Of a stretch of DNA of 6,288 nucleotides, positions 1-5,818 are shown in pieces. The position numbers and the translations under genes were made by a program. Under the pieces are notes generated by a model. The model did not search any database, was not told the DNA's origin, and saw only the letters and a program-made list of their open reading frames with translations. Where the stretch lies: NCBI GenBank assembly GCA_002327225.1, contig DCUN01000201.1, positions 1-6,288 of the forward strand. The letters are read 5' to 3'. This DNA comes from Desulfobulbaceae bacterium UBA2213. GTDB lineage: Bacteria; Desulfobacterota; Desulfobulbia; Desulfobulbales; Desulfocapsaceae. How positions within the stretch are numbered: position 1 is the first letter of the stretch; the number at the start of each line of letters is the position of its first letter.

Positions 1-250
1 TACCCCGCCTCTTGGCCTGCAGCGCACCGTAGGCATCGAGCAGGAGGGCTCCGGTCAAACCGGCGCCGATGGCCGCCTCGGCCAGCGCAATATCAGGGGC
101 AGCCAGCCGGGCCCAGGCCAGGGTCATCAACAGACCAAAGGTAATGAACAGCACCAGGGCACGGTCAAGTCTGGGGGTACTCAAGGCCCGCCAGCCACTC
201 CACAGAAGACTGGCGCCGAGAAGCAGATCGAAGGTAAGCTCCAGGCTCAT
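1..250 (-). CDS. MbhD/DUF4040-like subunit of an Mrp-type Na+/H+ antiporter (partial, N-terminal part)
   Basis: This is a small integral membrane subunit of a multisubunit cation/proton antiporter, corresponding to the MbhD-like (DUF4040) piece that is fused into MrpA in some bacteria. The first 83 residues are visible, starting MSLELTFDLLLGASLLWSG, and the gene runs off the left edge. A first membrane helix is followed by a hydrophobic stretch and the family signature ARLAAPDIALAEAAIGAGL, then a hydrophobic LTGALLLDAYG segment. The ATG at 250 overlaps the mnhG stop as ATGA, and GGGAG lies about six bases upstream, so the start is well supported and translation is probably coupled. The position right after mnhG matches the family. 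Whether the complete complex is a stand-alone antiporter or part of a hydrogenase cannot be decided here. Confidence 0.82.
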   Translation of the reverse strand, partial: MSLELTFDLLLGASLLWSGWRALSTPRLDRALVLFITFGLLMTLAWARLAAPDIALAEAAIGAGLTGALLLDAYGALQAKRRG

Positions 251-552
251 TTCTGCTCCCTGCTGCGCCAGGGTTTGATGGCAAGGGCATCGGCATGGCG
301 GGCAATGGCGTAGCTGACAGCAGCGCTGGCGGTCAGGGCCAGAGGCCAGATCAGGACAAGTTTCAAGGCCGCTGCCAGGCTTTCCTCCTGGATAGCCAGA
401 CCCAGCAAGATGCAGCCGAGGCCCAGGTTATCGGCCTTGGCCAGTGAATGCAGGCGGCTATAGACATCAGGAAAACGGAGCAGCCCCAGGGTGCCGGCAA
501 AATAAAAGAAGCCGCCGACACAGAGCAGGATGGTAGCGGCAAGCTCAATCAT
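247..552 (-). CDS. mnhG: Na+/H+ antiporter subunit G (MnhG/MrpG/PhaG)
   Basis: This 101-residue membrane protein is the G subunit of the Mrp/Mnh multisubunit Na+/H+ antiporter, which exports Na+ in exchange for protons across the cytoplasmic membrane. It has the family signature GLLRFPDVYSRLHSLAKAD at about residues 28-46, after a first helix (ELAATILLCVGGFFYFAGTL), followed by two further hydrophobic segments and a basic C-terminal tail (KPWRSREQK). I chose the ATG at 552 because GGAG sits nine bases upstream. An in-frame ATG at 570 would add MLEIRP but has a poorer ribosome site. The start overlaps the end of mnhF by eight bases, and the stop overlaps the next start as ATGA. The length is typical for the family. 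Confidence 0.92.
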   Translation of the reverse strand: MIELAATILLCVGGFFYFAGTLGLLRFPDVYSRLHSLAKADNLGLGCILLGLAIQEESLAAALKLVLIWPLALTASAAVSYAIARHADALAIKPWRSREQK

Positions 553-817
553 CGGACGTATCTCCAGCATGCCAGGCCCGCCGGGCAAAGGCGATGCCGG
601 TAACCGCCGCCAGCAAGGCCAGCACCAGGGCGACATCCACAAGTTCAGACCCACCACCGGCATAGGCCAGCAACACCAGGATGCCGACGCCGGTGGAGCC
701 GAAGAGCAGCGCCATGAGCATACGATCGGCAGCCGTAGGGCCCCGCACAGCCGCCAGAAGCGCGACAACAAGATTGGTCAGCAGAAAAAGGGCGAGGGGA
801 AATTCGAGGCCGGTCAC
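545..817 (-). CDS. mnhF: Na+/H+ antiporter subunit F (MnhF/MrpF/PhaF)
   Basis: This 90-residue protein with three hydrophobic helices is the F subunit of the Mrp/Mnh antiporter complex in the cytoplasmic membrane. The family core GPTAADRMLMALLFGSTGVG is at residues 26-45, and it carries the conserved acidic residue of the AADR motif that lies within the membrane region. The C-terminus is short and hydrophilic (RRAWHAGDTSDD). The start codon is GTG at 817. It overlaps the mnhE stop as GTGA and is preceded by a strong GGGGAG ribosome site about five to six bases away, so the GTG is convincing. The overlapping arrangement with mnhE and mnhG indicates one transcript with translational coupling. 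Confidence 0.92.
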   Translation of the reverse strand: MTGLEFPLALFLLTNLVVALLAAVRGPTAADRMLMALLFGSTGVGILVLLAYAGGGSELVDVALVLALLAAVTGIAFARRAWHAGDTSDD

Positions 818-1299
818 AGGCTCTCCCCGAACATACGGGCGATCCTGGTCTCCAGGGCCCTGACCTCGGCCGCAATGGGCATGCGCTCGTCGATCACATG
901 CAGCAGCAGCATCCTGCCGTCAAGGCGCACACTGACCGTGCCCGGCATCAGACCGAGGACACCGGCCATGAGAATACGCGGCGCGGCAGAGGAAAGAAGC
1001 AGCTGCACCTCCAGCGTCCCCGGCTGCAGGGCCCGGCGACCCTGCAGGGCAATGAGTGCAACCTGGACACCACCACGCACCGAGTTGCAGACAAAAAAAC
1101 CGAGAAAGGCGCCCATCCCGGTCAGGCTGAACCGCGTTGCTTCAGGCGCTACCAGGCGGAGACTCAGCCACAGGGCGCCACTTACGGCAAATATGCCCAT
1201 CACCCAGCCATCCCGACTGCCCTCAGTCAAAATCCACCACAAGAGCAGGAGCAGGGTGCCACGGCGCAGGATGGCAGTGATCATCAGAGAACTCATCAT
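814..1299 (-). CDS. mnhE: Na+/H+ antiporter subunit E (MnhE/MrpE/PhaE)
   Basis: This 161-residue membrane protein is the E subunit of the Mrp/Mnh multisubunit Na+/H+ antiporter. Three hydrophobic segments occupy roughly residues 14-26, 33-48 and 60-85. They are followed by a cytoplasmic domain with the family signature GLMPGTVSVRLDGRMLLLHV (about residues 115-134) and then ID. The ATG at 1299 (MMSSLM) is chosen because AGGAG lies eight bases upstream; the second Met is an alternative. It is the first visible gene of the operon, with about 120 bases separating it from the broken radical SAM gene upstream on the same strand. A promoter for the operon probably lies in that gap, but no convincing -35/-10 pair is visible on this strand. 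Confidence 0.93.
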   Translation of the reverse strand: MMSSLMITAILRRGTLLLLLWWILTEGSRDGWVMGIFAVSGALWLSLRLVAPEATRFSLTGMGAFLGFFVCNSVRGGVQVALIALQGRRALQPGTLEVQLLLSSAAPRILMAGVLGLMPGTVSVRLDGRMLLLHVIDERMPIAAEVRALETRIARMFGESL

Positions 1300-1423
1300 T
1301 TTCTCAATCTCCTGGAGGTGACGGGTGATAAACAGCTCCCTTGACAGGAAGGACTGAACTTTCTTAAAAAATATCTTATTTCGACCGCTTTTTCCAGACC
1401 TTTCCAGTTGACCGTGATCGATA

Positions 1424-2919
1424 TCAGAAATAATACCAGATGGTTTCGTAGTCCGAGACGCTTTCCCCGTCCTTCTTCAACCTCTGCAGATAATCGAGCA
1501 GGGGCACATCCGTGGTGATGAAGGTGGATGCCTCGCGGGAGACCTTTTTCTCCCAGGAGTGGAATTCATACATCCTGCTGCCGTTGGGCAGGATAGTCAG
1601 CAGATTGCGGTAACCCCGGTCGCGGAGGTAGTTCTTGCCCTGACGGGGCACGTTGAAGACCGCCTCGTCGGTACGGGCCAGACCCGGCAGCAGACGGGAT
1701 TCCTCCTGCTGTTCCTCGAGGAGCCGGGCAATGGGCACCCGGTAGGCCAGGGTCTCGTCCTTGCCTTTGGTGTTGAAGGTATAGTAAGGGTTCAACACCG
1801 ATCAGGCGCAATTGGCGGCGCAGGGCTGTGGCCTCGAAACGCCTGGAGGCATAATAGGTGTAGACCAGCTGGTTGTAGACCGGGATACAGCGCAGCCGCA
1901 GGCGGTTGACCGCGGCTGCTGTTTCCGGGGTGATCTCGTAGGGATGCTGGATATGAGTCATCACCGCCACCTCCCGGCGGCCCGGCACCCGGTACTGGCC
2001 GAGGAGCGCGACCAGCCCTTCCGTGATCCGCATGGGAATGGTGACCAGGGTCCGGCTGCCGATGCGGATCCGCTCCACCGTCGGGACCTCCGCCACCTTA
2101 GCCAGGATGGCGGCCAGGGCATCGTTGCCCATGGCCAGGGGGTCGCCGCCGGTGATCAGCACCTCGTGGATGGCCGGATGGTCGTGGATCCAGGCAATGG
2201 CTTCATCGATCCTATCCATGCCGAAGGGCAGCTTGTGTTCCCCTGCCGCCTGCATGGCCAGGCGCTGCGAGGGACTGAGTGTGACCAGCTTCTCGAGAGT
2301 GGCCAGGTTGCGGACGATGTGGCGGATATGCCAGCGCCAGTTATGCCAGTCCTCGATGGTGCCGCCCAGCACGGTCAGAATCTTCGCCCGCCGCTGCCGA
2401 CGGCGGCTCAACCGCTTCGCGGCCCAGACCGGTAGGAAAGGCGTCCATACGCTGGTCCACTTCGTTCCACAGGTTGTCCAGCTGCCGGCTGCGGATAAGG
2501 GCTGCCTTTCTGCCGCTGGCGCTGATGGCGGCAAGATGGACGACGTCAAGGGAGGCCCGCGGCCCCTGGCCCAGGACTCCCAGGAGCAGATGGTACAGGT
2601 CAGCATAAAAGGCAGGCGAAAGCTCAGGGCGTGACACATTGTGACCGATATCCCACAGCACCTGCAGGATACTGAAACCGGCGGCCTGTTCCGAGCCATG
2701 CGTGAGCAGAGTGCGCAGCACGATGCCGCAGTCGCGGATGCGGGCGGCAAAACCGGCATCCTCGTGGTTCGCTTCCTCCAGGGCCTTCTGTTCCGTACTG
2801 AAGGTGAAGTCGATAAGCTGGCCGCGCAGTTCCTCAAGATCCCCGGCCCTGGCGATGAGCTTGAAGATCTTCGGGTTTGTTTTCCTCAGATACTGGGGGG
2901 TGTAAATTGCTGTATCCAT
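1424..2919 (-). pseudogene. Broken KamA-family (lysine 2,3-aminomutase-like) radical SAM gene, two frameshifts and loss of the Fe-S motif region
   Basis: Intact members rearrange amino acids with S-adenosylmethionine, a [4Fe-4S] cluster and PLP. Here the homology is spread over three frames. About 170 residues of N-terminal extension (MDTAIYTPQYLRKTNPK onward) are read from 2919 to about 2406. The central part, from DWHNWRWHIRH through VLITGGDPLAM, RIGSRTLVTIPMRIT and HIQHPYEITPE, runs to about 1788. The C-terminal part, from PYYTFNTKGKDETLAYRVP to ETIWYYF, ends at 1424. The total length of 1496 bases fits two one-base insertions. The segment between WRWH and TGGDP is about 100 residues shorter than in the family, and no CxxxCxxC occurs in any frame there, so even a frame-corrected product should be inactive. 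No clear ribosome site precedes the ATG at 2919. Sequencing or assembly error is the main alternative to true decay. Confidence 0.82.
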
Positions 2920-3118
2920 AGATATAGTCTAAAAGGCAATGCAAAGTTCTTTCTGCGTTATGAGGCGTTCTTCCAGGGGAAGGCCGGGCTCGGATGGCCC
3001 CTTTTTCGGGTGAGAGGCAGTACATGATCCCGGTAAAAGTTATCTACCATCGCTATAAACTAACTGAGATGGCTGCTAAGGTCAAGGTACGGAGAGGAAA
3101 AGGCCTCCGGGGTCTGGT

Positions 3119-3147
3119 TTGACTTTCAAATCCTCCACTGCTATTCT
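3119..3147 (+). promoter_or_regulatory. Candidate sigma-70 promoter for the M50 protease gene
   Basis: TTGACT at 3119-3124 matches the -35 consensus at five of six positions. TATTCT at 3142-3147 matches the -10 consensus at four of six, with the optimal 17-base spacer. It points toward the protease gene and would leave a leader of about 170 bases. It is found by eye only; a chance match is possible. Confidence 0.35.
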
Positions 3148-3311
3148 TTTAACAGTCTTGATCTCGACCGAAATTCATCTTGAGTCCTAACTGCTCAGGT
3201 TGAAACGAAATGTGTTCCGGCTAACAATAACAACCGCTCAATCGTACATGAGCAAACCGATGACGAAGCAGATGAGGCGCTACTGGATAGTTACCCATTT
3301 TTTATACCCCC

Positions 3312-3327
3312 TGAGGAAACTGCCATG
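3312..3327 (+). promoter_or_regulatory. Ribosome site and ATG that point to the true protease start
   Basis: GAGG at about 3313-3316 lies eight bases before the ATG at 3325-3327. The ATG reads MFGKDFPV and then hits a stop, but removing one G from the AAGG at 3334-3337 gives MFGKISLFKLFGFEV, which looks like a normal family N-terminus. This favours translation starting here in the undamaged gene. Confidence 0.55.
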
Positions 3328-3328
3328 T

Positions 3329-4453
3329 TTGGAAAGGATTTCCCTGTTTAAGCTTTTTGGTTTCGAGGTCAGTATCGACCTAAGCTGGGTGGTACTGGCC
3401 TTCCTCATTGCCTGGTCGCTGTCGGTCGGGCTGTTTCCGGTCCGTTACGAGGGGCTGTCCCCCCAGACCTATCTGATCATGGGGATTGTGGGCGTCACCG
3501 GCCTTTTCTTCTCCATTATCTTTCACGAAATGTCCCATTCCCTTGTTGCCAGACGCTATGGTATGGCGATCCAGGGGATCACTCTTTTTCTCTTTGGCGG
3601 GATTGCGGAGATGAAAAAAAAGCCGCCGAACCCCAAGGCGGAATTCATGATGGCCATTGCCGGTCCTCTTTCCAGTATATTCCTGGCAGTGGTCTTTTAT
3701 GCGCTCTCTCTCCTCACCAAAAATATTGGATTGTCCGAGGCGGTCTATGGGGTTATCGGATACCTGGCCTGGATCAACTCCATCCTGGCCGCCTTCAACC
3801 TCGTTCCCGCCTTCCCCCTTGACGGTGGTCGCATTCTCCGTTCGATCCTGTGGAGCTGGAAAAACAATCTGCGCTGGGCCACCCGCATCGCTACTGAAGC
3901 AGGTTCCGGATTCGGCCTGTTTCTGCTCTTTCTCGGAATCTTCCACTTCCTCCAGGGTAATTTCATCGGTGGCATGTGGTTGTTTTTTATCGGCCTGTTT
4001 CTGCGGAATTCGGCCAACCTGTCATACAGCCAAGTTCTGGTGCGAAAGGTGCTGAAGGGAGAAGCGGTCCAACGTTTCATGAAGCTGGACCCGGTGACGG
4101 TATCGCCTGCCACTCCCCTGGAGACACTGGTGGAGGATTTCTTTTACCGCCACCATTTCAAGCTTTTTCCTGTCGTGGATCAAGGGGGCCGCCTTCTGGG
4201 CTGTGTCACTATACAACAGATCAAAGATATCCCGAGAGAGGAGTGGCTCCACACGACCGCCGGCGAAATCGCCATCGACAGCTCGTCTGAAAACTCCATT
4301 GATCTACAAACCGATTCCATGGAGGCCCTGGCCCTCATGAACCGGACCGGTTCCAGCCGTCTCATGGTCACCGAAGGCAACCGGTTGGTGGGCATCATCA
4401 GTCTCAAAGACATGATGAAGTTCTTTGAACTGAAGGTTGAGCTTGAGCCCTAG
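3329..4453 (+). CDS. Site-2-type M50 zinc metalloprotease with two C-terminal CBS domains
   Basis: This is an intramembrane zinc protease of the site-2 protease (M50) family; members cleave membrane-bound substrates such as anti-sigma factors, but no substrate is indicated here. Numbering from L44 of the long frame as residue 1 gives 374 residues. The zinc-binding HEMSH motif is at about 66-70 and the AEFMMAIAGP segment at about 104-113. NLVPAFPLDGGR at about 157-168 supplies the third ligand (Asp). Several membrane helices surround these motifs. Two CBS domains follow at about 248-307 and 312-367; in other proteins these bind adenine nucleotides, so they may regulate the protease. The start is uncertain. 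TTG at 3329 is in frame, while an ATG at 3325 with an ideal GAGG site reads MFGK and then leaves the frame. The frame is open back to TTG 3200. It stands alone, with no partner within 300 bases downstream. Confidence 0.9.
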   Translation: MERISLFKLFGFEVSIDLSWVVLAFLIAWSLSVGLFPVRYEGLSPQTYLIMGIVGVTGLFFSIIFHEMSHSLVARRYGMAIQGITLFLFGGIAEMKKKPPNPKAEFMMAIAGPLSSIFLAVVFYALSLLTKNIGLSEAVYGVIGYLAWINSILAAFNLVPAFPLDGGRILRSILWSWKNNLRWATRIATEAGSGFGLFLLFLGIFHFLQGNFIGGMWLFFIGLFLRNSANLSYSQVLVRKVLKGEAVQRFMKLDPVTVSPATPLETLVEDFFYRHHFKLFPVVDQGGRLLGCVTIQQIKDIPREEWLHTTAGEIAIDSSSENSIDLQTDSMEALALMNRTGSSRLMVTEGNRLVGIISLKDMMKFFELKVELEP

Positions 4454-4756
4454 CGTCTGTTGACGCGACCGCAGAGCGGCGGCCCGGGAAAAGGCGTCCT
4501 TTCACCCTTTTGAAATCGAAACGAATCACCTTCCTATGTGGCCGGAAAACCCTGTCTTGACGGGATGAGGATTTTTTTCAGATCTTGGCGGAACAAATGT
4601 CGTGAAACCGAAATTTACTGGTTAAAATCAGAGAGACTGAAAGCAGACTGGAGATCCATGGCCAGGTATCCTTGCAAAGAAGCCTGACTGAAACAGCCTG
4701 CGCTTTTAAAAGCCCCCACTATCGGCAAAAACTATTTACTCGTAAACGGAACCAGG
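4454..4756. other. Gene-free gap between the protease and the YjdF-like gene
   Basis: No convincing coding frame is visible in these roughly 300 bases. A small hairpin (GCGTC, loop TGTT, GACGC, at 4453-4466) overlaps the protease stop but has no T-tract. A CCCTGTC/GACGGG element near 4550-4565 is followed by ATGAGGATTTTTTT and might act as a weak terminator, although its stem is bulged. A perfect 12-base palindrome GCTTTTAAAAGC sits at 4702-4713, about 45 bases before the next gene, and could be an operator. None of these is firm. Confidence 0.4.
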
Positions 4757-5476
4757 ATGGACGATAAAACAACACCGGAAGCAGAACACTTAAAAAGCGA
4801 CGCCGGGGATGAAAGCCGGCTGCACAAATGGGTCGGCCGGACACTGTTACTCATTATGGCTGTTGAATGGGTACTTCTGTTGCTCGATTCCCGCTGGTTA
4901 TCCATGTTTCTGGTCTCCTTGATTATTGCGGTACTTCTTACTCCCACGCTCTTCCGCAAAAAACTCGAAGTTGAGATACCTGTTGAGTTCCACTTCACGG
5001 CTGTCATCTTTATGACGGCCTCTCTCTATCTCGGAGAAGTCCAACGTTTCTATGAACGATTCTGGTGGTGGGATATTGTCCTTCACGCATCGGCCGGCCT
5101 GTTGATGGGGATAACAGGTTTCTTGCTGGTCTATCTGCTAAATGAAAGTAAACGGGTCGAACTGCATATGACACCCGGCTTCATCTCCTTGTTTGCCTTT
5201 TTCTTTGCCGTTACTATCGGCACAGCGTGGGAGATTTTTGAATTTGCCATGGATCAGCTCTTTGGCCTGAACATGCAGAAACCGATGCTGGGTGATCCTT
5301 CCGGCCTGACCGACACCATGTGGGATATAATTGTCAATGCGATTGGTGCATTTATCATCAGCTTTATGGGATGGCGGTACCTGAAATATCAACAGATATT
5401 TTTTGTAAGAGAATGGATTCGAAGGTTTATTCAAAAGAATCCATCTTTGTTTCATAAGGGACGGAGAAATTACTAA
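4757..5476 (+). CDS. Six-helix integral membrane protein, YjdF/DUF2238-like
   Basis: This 239-residue membrane protein has no established function. After a charged N-terminus (about 25 residues) it has hydrophobic segments at about 28-44, 47-64, 78-93, 105-127, 141-158 and 190-206, and a basic, probably cytoplasmic tail. The charged residues buried near helices resemble the DUF2238/YjdF family: WDIVLH at 105-110, AWEIFEFAMDQLFG at 157-170 and TDTMWDIIVNAIGA at 185-198. This pattern of conserved Asp, His and Glu suggests a membrane-embedded site, but no reaction is known to me. The ATG at 4757 has GGA six bases upstream. Codon and base composition is more AT-rich than in the genes to the left. 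It appears monocistronic: there is a 300-base gap before it and 340 bases after it. The family assignment rests on motif resemblance only. Confidence 0.75.
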   Translation: MDDKTTPEAEHLKSDAGDESRLHKWVGRTLLLIMAVEWVLLLLDSRWLSMFLVSLIIAVLLTPTLFRKKLEVEIPVEFHFTAVIFMTASLYLGEVQRFYERFWWWDIVLHASAGLLMGITGFLLVYLLNESKRVELHMTPGFISLFAFFFAVTIGTAWEIFEFAMDQLFGLNMQKPMLGDPSGLTDTMWDIIVNAIGAFIISFMGWRYLKYQQIFFVREWIRRFIQKNPSLFHKGRRNY

Positions 5477-5716
5477 TAAAGGGTGTTGAAAAGTAGGCTA
5501 TTTTTATAAGCCAGACCACTTTTGTCCGTCAATTGTTGTACAAAATACAAATATAGACGATTCGAGACATCTCAAATGTGGTTTGTCCTTATTGTCCGAT
5601 AACGACCTTGCCTTCGGTTAGTATTTGTGTTCTATCTTCACGACTGTAACAGGATTCATATACAGGTGACTTGTATCCCATGAGTTCACTTCCATGCCGG
5701 TTGTACACCAGCAGTA

Positions 5717-5771
5717 AACCTGACCGGAAGTAAACATGTTGTCAAACCAGCTATCCCTTCACCGGCAGGTT
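5717..5771. repeat. Imperfect inverted repeat upstream of the hsdR-like gene
   Basis: AACCTGACCGG at 5717-5727 is the reverse complement of CCGGCAGGTT at 5762-5771 apart from one bulged A, with 34 bases between the arms. A further CCGGT at about 5697-5701 can also pair with the ACCGG of the left arm. The element ends about 47 bases before the hsdR-like start. It could be an operator, a structured leader or a recombination-site remnant; nothing in the sequence decides between these. Confidence 0.4.
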
Positions 5772-5772
5772 A

Positions 5773-5792
5773 TCAAGCGTTATGCCGCTTGA
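5773..5792. promoter_or_regulatory. Perfect 7-bp hairpin just before the hsdR-like gene
   Basis: TCAAGCG (5773-5779) and CGCTTGA (5786-5792) form a perfect 7-bp stem with the six-base loop TTATGC. It ends 26 bases before the ATG and has no T-tract, so it is not a terminator. It could be a regulator-binding dyad controlling the restriction gene. Its function is unproven. Confidence 0.4.
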
Positions 5793-5818
5793 CCACCATC
5801 GCTGGAACAGGAACCTGA

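Larger units (their letters stand above)
2920..3328. other. Divergent intergenic region between the KamA pseudogene and the M50 protease gene
   Basis: About 400 bases lie between the leftward KamA-like gene and the likely start of the rightward protease gene. It should hold promoters for both. The only good candidate I see is the rightward one at 3119-3147. The plus frame of the protease gene is open back to a TTG at 3200, but residues encoded there (3200-3328) do not look like the family. I treat them as an untranslated leader. Short plus-strand and minus-strand frames in 2930-3030 show no recognisable protein. Confidence 0.5.
5477..5818. other. AT-rich gene-free gap before the restriction gene
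   Basis: About 340 bases hold no gene I can defend. The first part is conspicuously AT-rich. A weak hairpin (GGCT at 5496-5499 with AGCC at 5509-5512), followed by a short T-run, could end the YjdF-like transcript. A minus-strand frame open from 5741 to its TAA at 5589 (50 codons, no good start before the ATG at 5681) reads plausibly, with MGYKSPVYESCYSRED, and may be a remnant or a chance frame. The last 100 bases contain the inverted repeats listed separately. Confidence 0.45.

Noticed and set aside
530..1321. Long plus-strand frame (263 codons) opposite mnhE, mnhF and mnhG
   Set aside because: Its product is rich in Arg, Pro and Ser with no domain-like pattern, and it lies fully antisense to three clearly recognised genes; it is a GC-rich shadow.
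1812..2634. Two plus-strand frames of just over 200 codons opposite the KamA-like gene
   Set aside because: They are antisense to recognisable KamA homology and have shadow-like composition with no motif.
2834..3025. Minus-strand 63-codon frame at the 5' side of the KamA-like gene
   Set aside because: It overlaps the KamA N-terminus in another frame, has no ribosome site and shows no recognisable features.
3380..3946. Minus-strand 188-codon frame antisense to the M50 protease
   Set aside because: It is very rich in charged residues and Gly, and mirrors the hydrophobic helices of the protease; it is a shadow.
4545..4575. Rho-independent terminator after the protease gene
   Set aside because: CCCTGTC/GACGGG has a bulge, a very short loop and eight bases before the T-run, so it is too weak to list as a terminator.
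5717..5792. Integron attC site
   Set aside because: TCAAGCGTTA and the bulged dyad are reminiscent of attC, but the core GTTATGC does not fit GTTRRRY and no matching left-end core or cassette arrangement is seen.
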